A stretch of 64,000 bases of DNA, taken from assembly GCA_902791035.1 (NCBI GenBank), contig CADAUA010000009.1, positions 1 through 64,000 on the forward strand. The letters run 5' to 3'. The translations under genes and the position numbers were made by a program. This document shows, piece after piece, positions 23,654 to 30,889 of this stretch (its first letter is position 1; each line of letters begins with the position of its first letter). The notes beneath the pieces are model-generated. The model made no database searches and was not told where the DNA came from. It saw only the letters and a list, made by a program, of their open reading frames with translations. The DNA is from an uncultured Coriobacteriaceae bacterium. GTDB lineage: Bacteria; Actinomycetota; Coriobacteriia; Coriobacteriales; Atopobiaceae.

Positions 23654-24958
23654 CTACTTCTCCTCTCGCTTGTCGATGACGCGCTTGGCCTTGCCCTCGC
23701 TGCGCGGGATGGACTGCGGCTCCACGAGCTTGACCTTGATGCCCACGGAGAGGGCAGTCTTGAGACGGGCCTGGATCTGGTTCTGGAGCCTCTCGATGGC
23801 GCTGATGGCGTCGAAGTCGAAGTCCGGGTTGACCTCGGCCTTGAGGGTGACCACGTCCAGGTGGTTCCTGCGCGTGAGCTCGATCTGGTACCAGGAGGAG
23901 ACCTCGTCGAAGGTCTTCATGACGTCCTCGATCTGGCTGGGGAAGACGTTGACACCGCGGATGATCAGCATGTCGTCCGTGCGGCCGTGCAGGCGGTCGA
24001 TGCGGCGGTGGGTGCAGCCGCAGGGGCACTCGCCAGGCAGGATGCGGGTGATGTCGCGCGTGCGGTAGCGCACCACGGGCGAGGCCTCGCGGTCAACCGT
24101 GGTGAGCACGAGCTCGCCCCACTCGCCGTCGGGCAGGACCTTGCCGGTGGCAGGGTCGATGATCTCCGCATAGAAGTGGTCCTCGGCCAGGTGTAGGCCG
24201 TCCTGCTCCATACACTCCACGGCCACGCCCGGGCCCATGGTCTCGGTGAGGCCGTAGATGTCCAGGACCTTGTAGTTGAGCTTGCGCTCCAGCTCGCGAC
24301 GGAAGTTGTCGGAGAAGGCCTCCGCGCCGTGGATGCCTGCCTTGAGGTGGAAGTCGCGCGCAGGGTCCACCCCCATGGCAAGGGCGGTGTCCGCTATGTG
24401 CATGGCATAGGAGGGCGTGCAGGCGATCACCGTGGTGCCCATCTCGCGCAGGATGCGGATCTGGCGCTCGGTGTTGCCGGCGCTCGTGGGGATGACCGTG
24501 GCACCGGAGGCCAGGCCGCCGTAGTGGGCGCCCAGGCCGCCCGTGAAGAGCCCGTAGCCGTAGCACACCTGCACCACGTCGTTGGCCCCACAGCCCGCAA
24601 AGCGGATGCCGCGGGCAAAGCAGTCGGCCCAGAACTCCAGGTCGTGCTGGGTGTAGGCGCCCACCGTGGCCACGCCCGTGGTGCCGCTCGACATGTGGAT
24701 CTCGCGCACCTTGGAGAGTGGCACGGCCAGCATGCCGTAGGGGGCGTTGTCGCGCAGGTCCTGCTTGGTCACGAAGGGGGCACGCTCCAGGTCGTCCAGG
24801 CTGGTCATGGAGTAGGGGTCGAAGCCGGCCTCGTCGAAGGACCTCTTGTAGAAGGGGATGTTCTCATAACAGCTGACCACGGTCTTCTTGATGCCCTCGA
24901 GCTGGATCTCCTCCAGTCGCTCGTGGGGCAGGGTCATGACGTCCTTGTCATCCGCCAT
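23654..24958 (-). CDS. paaK: Phenylacetate-CoA ligase family protein
   Basis: Acyl-adenylate-forming ligase of 434 residues that makes aryl-CoA thioesters from aryl acetates, ATP and CoA. The ATP-binding P-loop SSGTTGVATVG lies near residue 92, YGLTETMGPGVAVEC near 235, and EWGELVLTTVDREASPVVRYRTRDI near 300; a zinc-like CPCGCTHRR follows, as in PaaK. ATG 24958 has GGGAGG 7 bases upstream; six extra in-frame codons exist. The ACT-domain gene follows without a gap. In fermenting anaerobes such enzymes are thought to act on products of aromatic amino acid catabolism; the true substrate is unknown. Confidence 0.9.
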   Translation of the reverse strand: MADDKDVMTLPHERLEEIQLEGIKKTVVSCYENIPFYKRSFDEAGFDPYSMTSLDDLERAPFVTKQDLRDNAPYGMLAVPLSKVREIHMSSGTTGVATVGAYTQHDLEFWADCFARGIRFAGCGANDVVQVCYGYGLFTGGLGAHYGGLASGATVIPTSAGNTERQIRILREMGTTVIACTPSYAMHIADTALAMGVDPARDFHLKAGIHGAEAFSDNFRRELERKLNYKVLDIYGLTETMGPGVAVECMEQDGLHLAEDHFYAEIIDPATGKVLPDGEWGELVLTTVDREASPVVRYRTRDITRILPGECPCGCTHRRIDRLHGRTDDMLIIRGVNVFPSQIEDVMKTFDEVSSWYQIELTRRNHLDVVTLKAEVNPDFDFDAISAIERLQNQIQARLKTALSVGIKVKLVEPQSIPRSEGKAKRVIDKREEK

Positions 24959-25121
24959 GCGCGTCCTCCCAGTCACTCGCCTACAGACCTGTCAGATTCT
25001 ATCGCTTGGCCGCGGCCGCCCGTCCCACAAGCCTCCCCAATCCCGCCGACGGAACCCGTCGGCGCCCGTGTGTGGCAAGGGGAAGGCGGCCCGCGCACGG
25101 CAAGGGCCGGAGCCACCCGCG

Positions 25122-25292
25122 CGTAACACCTGTACGCGCCACCTGCGCGCGGCACTTGGAAGTGACATGTCATCTGCAGGTGTCGGAACCAAACACCGCT
25201 ACTTGCATAAGCGCAGGTAGAAAGCCCGTTGCCCTTCTTATCCGCTTCCACACCCCACCTGCAAGTGACATGTCATCTGCAGGTGGCGACAA
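25122..25292. repeat. CCACCTGC / GCAGGTGG word locus with duplicated 23-mer
   Basis: A 23-base sequence starting AAGTGACATGTCATC is repeated exactly at 25160-25182 and 25263-25285. Around the second copy, 25257-25288 forms a 32-base palindrome (CCACCTGCA ... TGCAGGTGG) with 14 of 16 positions paired and a central TGACATGTCA. Shorter CCACCTGC and GCGCAGGT words lie at 25139-25146 and 25211-25218. It fills the 388-base gap between paaK and the gene at 25347, where I see no coding sequence. Confidence 0.85.
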
Positions 25293-25346
25293 AGGCAAGG
25301 CCCGTGGCGGACGGAGCCTACCATGGCCGCCCCTGCACCGCCCGCC

Positions 25347-25766
25347 CTACCGCATGGCGCGGAGCTGCCGCAGGGCGTCCTCCACCTGTGCGGTGGCCCG
25401 CTCCACCTGCCCGCGGGCGTCCTCTATGCGCTGCTGCACCAGCACGTCCGCGACCGCCCCGTCGAAGAAGAAGTCCGCGAAGGTGAGGAGGTTGCCGCAG
25501 TCCACCCTGAGCCCGCGGGCCTCCACGTCGGAGGCCTCCTTGGCAAAGCGCGAGAGCGCCCGCTTGGCCTCGTTGATGGAGTCCTGGGCCTCGCCCATGC
25601 GCGCGTGCTTGGCCATGCCCGAGATGAGCCCGCCGCCAAAGATGTCCAGCAGGCCCCAGCCACTCGCGCTCTTGAGGCTGTCGGCCGCGTCCTCCAGGCA
25701 CTGCAACGCGTACTCCCCCGCCTGGATCGCCTCGTCTATCTCGCGCCTCTGACCGGCATCCGCCAT
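25347..25766 (-). CDS. Conserved hypothetical protein (139 aa)
   Basis: Soluble, mostly helical protein of 139 residues. It opens with a charged helix (GQRREIDEAIQAGEYALQCLEDAADSL), then the distinctive glycine segment SGWGLLDIFGGGLISGMAKHARM, then two further amphipathic helices ending in a coiled-coil-like tail (IEDARGQVERATAQVEDALRQL). I know similar WGxxDxFGGG-xSxxxKHxK proteins from Firmicutes, of unknown function. GAGGGG precedes ATG 25766; the frame continues upstream without a better start. It is a single-gene unit, divergent from the phosphofructokinase gene. Confidence 0.75.
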   Translation of the reverse strand: MADAGQRREIDEAIQAGEYALQCLEDAADSLKSASGWGLLDIFGGGLISGMAKHARMGEAQDSINEAKRALSRFAKEASDVEARGLRVDCGNLLTFADFFFDGAVADVLVQQRIEDARGQVERATAQVEDALRQLRAMR

Positions 25767-25957
25767 GGCCCCTCCCCTCTCCCTGGTGCCCACCATCATA
25801 TCCGACCGGTCGCCACATGCCCCCCGGCGCATCCGCGGGACGCCCGTCTGGGGCGTATGGGTTACCGCCGGCACATCGACTGGGGCAAACCCTTACATTT
25901 GTGCCAAACTTGGGGAGCATAGGGTCGCGGGACCACAGATTCAAGGAGAGGATTCAC

Positions 25958-27037
25958 ATGCTGAGGATCGGCCTTCTCACGAGCGGCGGCGACTGCCAGG
26001 CGCTCAACGCCACCATGCGCGGCATCGTAAAGACGGTCATGCACAACACCAAGGAGGACGTGGAGATCTACGGCTTCCTGGATGGCTACCAGGGCCTCAT
26101 CTACAAGCGCTACATCCAGCTTACGCCGGGCGACTTCTCCGGCCTCCTCTCCCAGGGCGGCACCATCCTGGGCACCAGCCGCACGCCCTTCAAGATGCTC
26201 GACACCCCCGAGGCCGACGGCGTGGCCAAGGTCCCTGCCATGAAGAAGACCTACAAGGACCTCAAGCTCGACTGCCTCTTCATGCTGGGCGGCAACGGCT
26301 CCACCAAGACCGCCAACCGCCTCTCGCAGGAGGGCCTCAACGTCATCGCCCTGCCCAAGACCATCGACAACGACACCTGGGGCACCGACCTCACCTTCGG
26401 CTTCACCAGCGCCGTCGAGGTGGCCACCGACTACATCAACGACATCCACACCACCGCCAGCTCCCACGGCCGCGTCTTCGTGATCGAGATCATGGGCCAC
26501 AAGGTGGGTTGGATCCCGCTGTATGCGGGCGTGGCCGGCGGCGCCGACGTCATCCTCATCCCCGAGATCCCCTACGACATGAAGAACGTGATCAAGGCCA
26601 TCGAGAAGCGCGACGAGGAGGGCGGCCGCTTCGCGATCATCGTGGTGGCCGAGGGCGCCATCTCCAAGGAGGAGGCGGCCATGCCCAAGAAGGAGTACAA
26701 GAAGAAGGTCGCGGAGCGCGTGAAGCCCTCCGTCGCCTACGACATAGCCGAGGAGATCGCCCAGCGTACCGGCCGCGAGGTCCGCGTGGCCGTGCCCGGC
26801 CACGCCCAGCGCGGCGGCGCCCCCGACGCCCAGGACCGCGTCTTTGCCACCCAGTGCGGCGTCGAGGCCGGCAAGGCCTTCCTGGACGGGCGCTTTGGCA
26901 TCATGATCGCCCAGAAGGGCGGCCACATGACCTCCACCCCGCTCTCCGACGTGGCCGGCAAGCTCAAGTACGTCGACCCCCAGAGCGACCTCGTGCGCGA
27001 GGCCAAGCTGCTGGGCATCAGCTTCGGCGACGAGTAG
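25958..27037 (+). CDS. 6-phosphofructokinase (group with mixed ATP/PPi signature)
   Basis: Phosphofructokinase of 359 residues that phosphorylates fructose-6-phosphate in glycolysis. The phosphoryl-donor signature is unusual: GGNGS at 111-115 (Asn113 where most enzymes have Asp, Gly114 as in ATP enzymes) together with PKTIDND (Lys134, as in pyrophosphate enzymes) and the catalytic Asp137. The substrate motif reads EIMGHKVGW with His181 where MGR is usual, then GGADVILIPEIPYD. Donor choice (ATP or PPi) therefore cannot be decided from sequence. AAGGAG lies 10 bases before the ATG, and a strong hairpin terminator follows. Confidence 0.9.
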   Translation: MLRIGLLTSGGDCQALNATMRGIVKTVMHNTKEDVEIYGFLDGYQGLIYKRYIQLTPGDFSGLLSQGGTILGTSRTPFKMLDTPEADGVAKVPAMKKTYKDLKLDCLFMLGGNGSTKTANRLSQEGLNVIALPKTIDNDTWGTDLTFGFTSAVEVATDYINDIHTTASSHGRVFVIEIMGHKVGWIPLYAGVAGGADVILIPEIPYDMKNVIKAIEKRDEEGGRFAIIVVAEGAISKEEAAMPKKEYKKKVAERVKPSVAYDIAEEIAQRTGREVRVAVPGHAQRGGAPDAQDRVFATQCGVEAGKAFLDGRFGIMIAQKGGHMTSTPLSDVAGKLKYVDPQSDLVREAKLLGISFGDE

Positions 27038-27072
27038 GGCCCGTAACCGGCAAGCGCCGAGACGCCACACGA

Positions 27073-27108
27073 GGGGCGCCCGTGGGATGGTTCCGCGGGC
27101 GCCCCTTT
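27073..27108 (+). terminator. Terminator of the phosphofructokinase gene
   Basis: GGGGCGCCCG (27073-27082) pairs with CGGGCGCCCC (27096-27105) around a 13-base loop and is followed by TTT. The -35 element of the next promoter (TTGCGG at 27107) begins inside the tail. Confidence 0.75.
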
Positions 27109-27136
27109 GCGGTATGGGGTGGGTCTCCGCTATAAT
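27107..27136 (+). promoter_or_regulatory. Promoter of the lipoprotein gene (perfect TATAAT)
   Basis: TTGCGG (27107-27112), 18-base spacer, TATAAT (27131-27136). Transcription would start about 40 bases before ATG 27184. Confidence 0.65.
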
Positions 27137-27183
27137 TGCTCGAATCTAATCACAGATGTTGGGCCAAGGAGAGGGGAGGGCGC

Positions 27184-28326
27184 ATGCTCGAGGAGGATGC
27201 CACCTCGCAGGACGGGTACGGACCTAGCCGTGCGCTCACGCGCCGCGCCCTGCTCGCCATCCTTGGCACCACGGCCCTGGCGGCCATGGCCCCACTGTCC
27301 GCCTGCTCCGAGGACGCGCCGGGCAACGAGCTCGACCAGTCCGACAGTGGGCCCCAGGAGCCCGCAGGCATCTCGGCGTCCCAAGCGGTATGCACGGATG
27401 ACGAGAGGAGCTACAGGGTGCGCTTCTCCACCGGCTCCATCGTGTCCGCCGCCCTCGACGGCACCGGCGAGCCGACCGAGCTCTACACCAACGGCTATCC
27501 CCGTCTCACCGGCATCCGCTACCTCCTCGTCCAGGACGGGACGGTCTTCTTTGGCGACGTGCCCTCGGGCGAGGTGCGCTCCGTCCCCGTGGACGGCGGG
27601 GAGGCCGCCACGGTCTTTGCCCCCAACTCCACAGCTTCGCAGGGGGCCACGCCACGCGCCCTCGAGGACGGCCGCCTCTACGTGGCCAGCACCGACACCC
27701 AGACGAACCAGTGCGCCCTCTACTCGGTGTCGCCCGCGGGAGGCGAGCTCCAGCTGCACCTCACCCTGCCCGCGGGCTACACCCTGCGGGGCCTCGACGC
27801 CCCACGCGGCCACGTGTGGTACGCCGGCCCCAATGCCGACGACCACCGTGAGCTGCACTTCTGCAACCTGGATGGCTCCGGGGACGTCGTGGCCCACGTG
27901 ATGGACGGGTCCCCCAGCGCCGATGCCTCCATCGCCTGCCTCCAGAGGGGCGAGAGGGTCTACGCCTATCTGGAGTGCGCCTCGACCCCCTCCTCCCAGC
28001 TCTACTCCTACGCACTCGACGGCTCGGACGAGCGTCTCGAGCGGGACTTCGCCTCCCAGTGCTTCGCCGCCGGCTCCGACGGGGCCACGCTCTACCTGGT
28101 GGACCGCGCGTCCTTCTCGCTGGTCTCCGCCAGCCTCGACGACCCGCAGGCGCTGGCCTCGGTGGCCCAGATCCCCCAGCTCACGACCCAGACCAAGGTC
28201 AGCTTCGTGGAGTGCGCTGGCGGTGCCGTGTGGGTCACCACCTATACGGCAGACGCGGACGACGCAACGGCCCTCCTCACCTACCGCGTGGACGTAGCCA
28301 CGGGAGAGGTGACGGTAATCTCCTAA
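27184..28326 (+). CDS. Twin-arginine-type lipoprotein, beta-propeller-like
   Basis: Exported lipoprotein of 380 residues. The signal ALTRRALLAILGTTALAAMAPLSAC has a double arginine (residues 20-21) and a lipobox LSAC (lipid-modified Cys41), which suggests Tat export and membrane anchoring. The mature part has repeated short units such as LYTNGYPRLTGIRYLLVQDG, GEVRSVPVDGGEA, ALYSVSPAGGELQ and LYSYALDGSDE, a pattern of DUF5050-like or WD-like propeller blades. GGGAGG lies 4 bases before the ATG. Role unknown; a surface binding protein is plausible. Confidence 0.8.
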   Translation: MLEEDATSQDGYGPSRALTRRALLAILGTTALAAMAPLSACSEDAPGNELDQSDSGPQEPAGISASQAVCTDDERSYRVRFSTGSIVSAALDGTGEPTELYTNGYPRLTGIRYLLVQDGTVFFGDVPSGEVRSVPVDGGEAATVFAPNSTASQGATPRALEDGRLYVASTDTQTNQCALYSVSPAGGELQLHLTLPAGYTLRGLDAPRGHVWYAGPNADDHRELHFCNLDGSGDVVAHVMDGSPSADASIACLQRGERVYAYLECASTPSSQLYSYALDGSDERLERDFASQCFAAGSDGATLYLVDRASFSLVSASLDDPQALASVAQIPQLTTQTKVSFVECAGGAVWVTTYTADADDATALLTYRVDVATGEVTVIS

Positions 28327-28449
28327 ACCCGCGAGATGGCGCGCCCGGCTCGGCATCGCCCATCCCCTCGTGGCATCCGCGTTAATTCCCACCCCATCAC
28401 AGGCATTCGCGCTACCATGGTGCGCAACCAAGCGTCGTGAGGATCCGCC

Positions 28450-29262
28450 ATGTGCGAGCTCTTTGCCGTAAACTCCGCGACCCCGGTCGCCGTCAACTCT
28501 TACCTGCGGGAGTTCTTCTCCCACAGTCACGAGCATCCCGACGGCTGGGGAATCTCGTGGCGCACGGGCGACTCGGAGGCCCCCGTCTTCCTCCACCGCG
28601 AGCCAGTGCCGGCCTACACCTCGCCCTACATCCCCCAGCTCCTCTCACAGCCCCTTGCCGCCAGGCGCCTGGAGGCCCACATCCGCCGCTCCACCTGCGG
28701 GACCCTCTGCGAGGAGAACTGCCATCCCTTCCGCGGCACGGACATGTGGGGCAACGACTGGACCCTCATCCACAACGGCATCCTCTTCAACGAGGAGCTC
28801 CTGCAGGGCTACGACCTCAGGGAGGCGGGCCAGACGGACTCCGAGCGCGCCATGCTCTTCCTACTGGACGTGCTCGACGAGGCCTCACTCAGGGCCGGCC
28901 GCCAGCTGACCTTCGACGAAAGGTTCGACGCCCTGGCCTCGGGCATCATGCAGATAAGCAACCTCAACCGCCTGAACCTCATTATCGACGACGGCGACTA
29001 CACCTACGTGCACACGAACACCTCCGAGGACACCCTCTACTTCCGCCAGGTGAGCGCGGAGGGCGTGGTCTTCTCGACCCACCCGCTCGGTGGCGAGGGG
29101 GAGGCGCCGCTCTGGAGGCCCGTGCCGCGCAACCGCCTGATCGCCTACCGCGACGGCAGGCTGATCCGCACGAGCGTCCCCCATGGCTACGTGTTCTGCG
29201 AGGCCATCCTGGAGCTCCGCCGCATCTTTGGCGACGACTGGCAGCAGGCCGTGGTGGCGTAG
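28450..29262 (+). CDS. Class II glutamine amidotransferase-like protein
   Basis: Ntn-hydrolase-fold protein of 270 residues, of the YafJ/EgtC-like class II amidotransferase group. The nucleophile Cys2 directly follows the initiator Met (MCELFAVNS), and HPDGWGISW, the substrate-Arg region AHIRRSTCG and the oxyanion segment IHNGILFNEE are present, so glutaminase or related amidohydrolase activity is likely. The C-terminal part is partly unusual. A GTGAGGATCC sequence precedes the ATG. The next gene, a DEDDh exonuclease, is 63 bases downstream on the same strand. Substrate unknown. Confidence 0.87.
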   Translation: MCELFAVNSATPVAVNSYLREFFSHSHEHPDGWGISWRTGDSEAPVFLHREPVPAYTSPYIPQLLSQPLAARRLEAHIRRSTCGTLCEENCHPFRGTDMWGNDWTLIHNGILFNEELLQGYDLREAGQTDSERAMLFLLDVLDEASLRAGRQLTFDERFDALASGIMQISNLNRLNLIIDDGDYTYVHTNTSEDTLYFRQVSAEGVVFSTHPLGGEGEAPLWRPVPRNRLIAYRDGRLIRTSVPHGYVFCEAILELRRIFGDDWQQAVVA

Positions 29263-29325
29263 GGACGCACGGCCGCCGCGCTTGCGCTAGGATGTGGGAC
29301 ACCCCACCCACGGAGGCCAAACCAC

Positions 29326-30297
29326 ATGAACCTGACCCAGGCCATAGACCACGCGAGCGCGCTCGCCTTCCCGGGATTCCTCTCCGGAGACGCCGAGCTC
29401 ACCGCCGAGCGCGCCAAGAACGAGGAGGCCATCTTCCTCATCATGGCGGCATGGCGCGAGGCCGCCCCCGGCCAGGAGCCCTGCTCCTTCGACCTCGTGC
29501 GCAACCTCGCCGACCAGAACCGCACCATCTGCGACAGCTTCGGCATCGAGCGCCTGCGCGACGTACCCGCCTCCACGCTCCAGCGCAAGCTCCCGGACGC
29601 CGACCTCCTGCGTGGGGTGGCCGCCCTCCAGCACCGCAGCGTGGCCGAGGTGGCCAAGACCGCGGGCCCCGACCTCGACGCCCTGAACATCGCCTACACC
29701 GAGGCGCCCGTGTCCGGCACCGTGGTGGGCATCGACCTCGAGACGACCGACCGCGACCCCGCCCGCGGCTACATCGTGAACGTGGGCCTGGCCTTCATGG
29801 ACCTCACCCCCACGGCCCGGCCGCGCTCGGCCTTCGCAGGCTACTGCGGCCTGCCGGCGATCTACGAGGACAAGGGCGTACCCCTCGCGGACATCCACCA
29901 CATCACGTGGGACGACGTGCGCGACCGCAGCCCCTTCCGCTTTGACGACAAGGTCCAGCGGGCCCTCCTGGCCGCCCTCACGGCCTACCCCTACATGGCC
30001 CACAACGCGGCCTTCGAGGACTCCTGGCTCATGCTCAACCTGGACGGCTACGCGGAGGCCCGCCGCGCGGGCCGCGTGACCGTCATAGACACGCGCGACA
30101 TCTGCCGCCGCGTGGACCCCGAGACCAAGACCCTCCCCCACGACCAGCGTCCAGCCTCGCTGGAGAGCTGGGCGCGCCGTCGCGGTACCCTCAAGCCGCA
30201 CGAGAGGGAGGTTCACCTGGGCATAGACGACGTGGACCTCATGCTGCGCACGGTGCAGGCGGAGTTCGCCGCACGCGGGATGTTCGACCCCAGATAG
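29326..30297 (+). CDS. DEDDh 3'-5' exonuclease domain protein (DnaQ-like)
   Basis: Protein of 323 residues with an N-terminal helical region (about 1-135) that I do not recognise and a C-terminal RNase T/DnaQ-type exonuclease. Exo I is VVGIDLETTDRDP near 140, Exo II is AHNAAFEDSWLM near 225, and Exo III is the HLGIDDVDLM segment near 305 with the DEDDh histidine. It could act in DNA repair or RNA turnover; it is not the usual polymerase proofreading subunit arrangement. The gene ends in a perfect 15-bp-arm hairpin shared with the convergent small gene. Confidence 0.87.
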   Translation: MNLTQAIDHASALAFPGFLSGDAELTAERAKNEEAIFLIMAAWREAAPGQEPCSFDLVRNLADQNRTICDSFGIERLRDVPASTLQRKLPDADLLRGVAALQHRSVAEVAKTAGPDLDALNIAYTEAPVSGTVVGIDLETTDRDPARGYIVNVGLAFMDLTPTARPRSAFAGYCGLPAIYEDKGVPLADIHHITWDDVRDRSPFRFDDKVQRALLAALTAYPYMAHNAAFEDSWLMLNLDGYAEARRAGRVTVIDTRDICRRVDPETKTLPHDQRPASLESWARRRGTLKPHEREVHLGIDDVDLMLRTVQAEFAARGMFDPR

Positions 30298-30305
30298 AGA
30301 CAGAA

Positions 30306-30340
30306 GGCGTGCCAAGAGTGTCAGGCACTCTTGGCACGCC
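30306..30340. terminator. Perfect 15-bp-arm hairpin between convergent genes
   Basis: GGCGTGCCAAGAGTG (30306-30320), loop TCAGG, CACTCTTGGCACGCC (30326-30340), then TCGTT on the plus strand. The centre reads GTGTCAGGCAC. It begins 8 bases after the exonuclease stop and lies 25 bases from the end of the convergent gene. It may work as a bidirectional terminator, though it lacks a proper T-tract. Confidence 0.7.
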
Positions 30341-30364
30341 TCGTTCCAGCCTGTCCTCGGGCCC

Positions 30365-30610
30365 TTAGGCCTGGGCCAGCCACTCCTCGGCCTCGGCATC
30401 GCTCAGCGGCTTGATGTCCGCGCCGTCGGCATAGGGCGACTCGGTGCCACCCTGGCCCACCACGAAGTAGAGGCCGCCCTTGGTCTTGTACAGCGCCTCC
30501 TCGTAGCCCGCGGGATCGCCGTAGTAGCTGAACTCGCGCTTGCCCAGTGCCTCGGCCTTCTCTGAGTCGTAGGTGTGCCTCTTGCCCCCGAACGTCTTGA
30601 CCTTGCGCAT
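30365..30610 (-). CDS. Small conserved protein (81 aa)
   Basis: Soluble protein of 81 residues starting MRKVKTFGGKRHTYDSEKAEALG. The pattern TYDSEKAE, YEEALYKTKGGLYFVVGQGG, and IKPLSDAEAEEWL matches a widespread small family seen on Firmicute and actinobacterial chromosomes and phages (YDTxTA / YEExLYrTkkGxyFl.GeGG / lt.eeA..W). It has no known function; a fold that wraps DNA or a partner protein has been suggested only by its abundance in mobile DNA. GGGAG lies 6 bases before ATG 30610. It is transcribed alone, convergent with the exonuclease gene. Confidence 0.75.
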   Translation of the reverse strand: MRKVKTFGGKRHTYDSEKAEALGKREFSYYGDPAGYEEALYKTKGGLYFVVGQGGTESPYADGADIKPLSDAEAEEWLAQA

Positions 30611-30889
30611 GACTGCTCCCAACCTCAGATCTGAGTTTTGTGCCAGGTCACGGGGCACCGCTCCCTGACATGCCGTAGGGTATCGCATTTTGCCCCTTCC
30701 TGCAGAGATGACAAAACGAATGCAACCTTCTCTTCATCGTGGCCCGTGACGAATTCACGCCATGCATATATCAGACATGCTATGCAAGCCGTGCCGGCGG
30801 GGCGCTTTCACCACAAGGGCCGGCTGCGGTATGCTTGTTCCCCAGTCTCTTCTTCCCCAAGGGATGGCCCCACGACCAGGGAGGCACGG

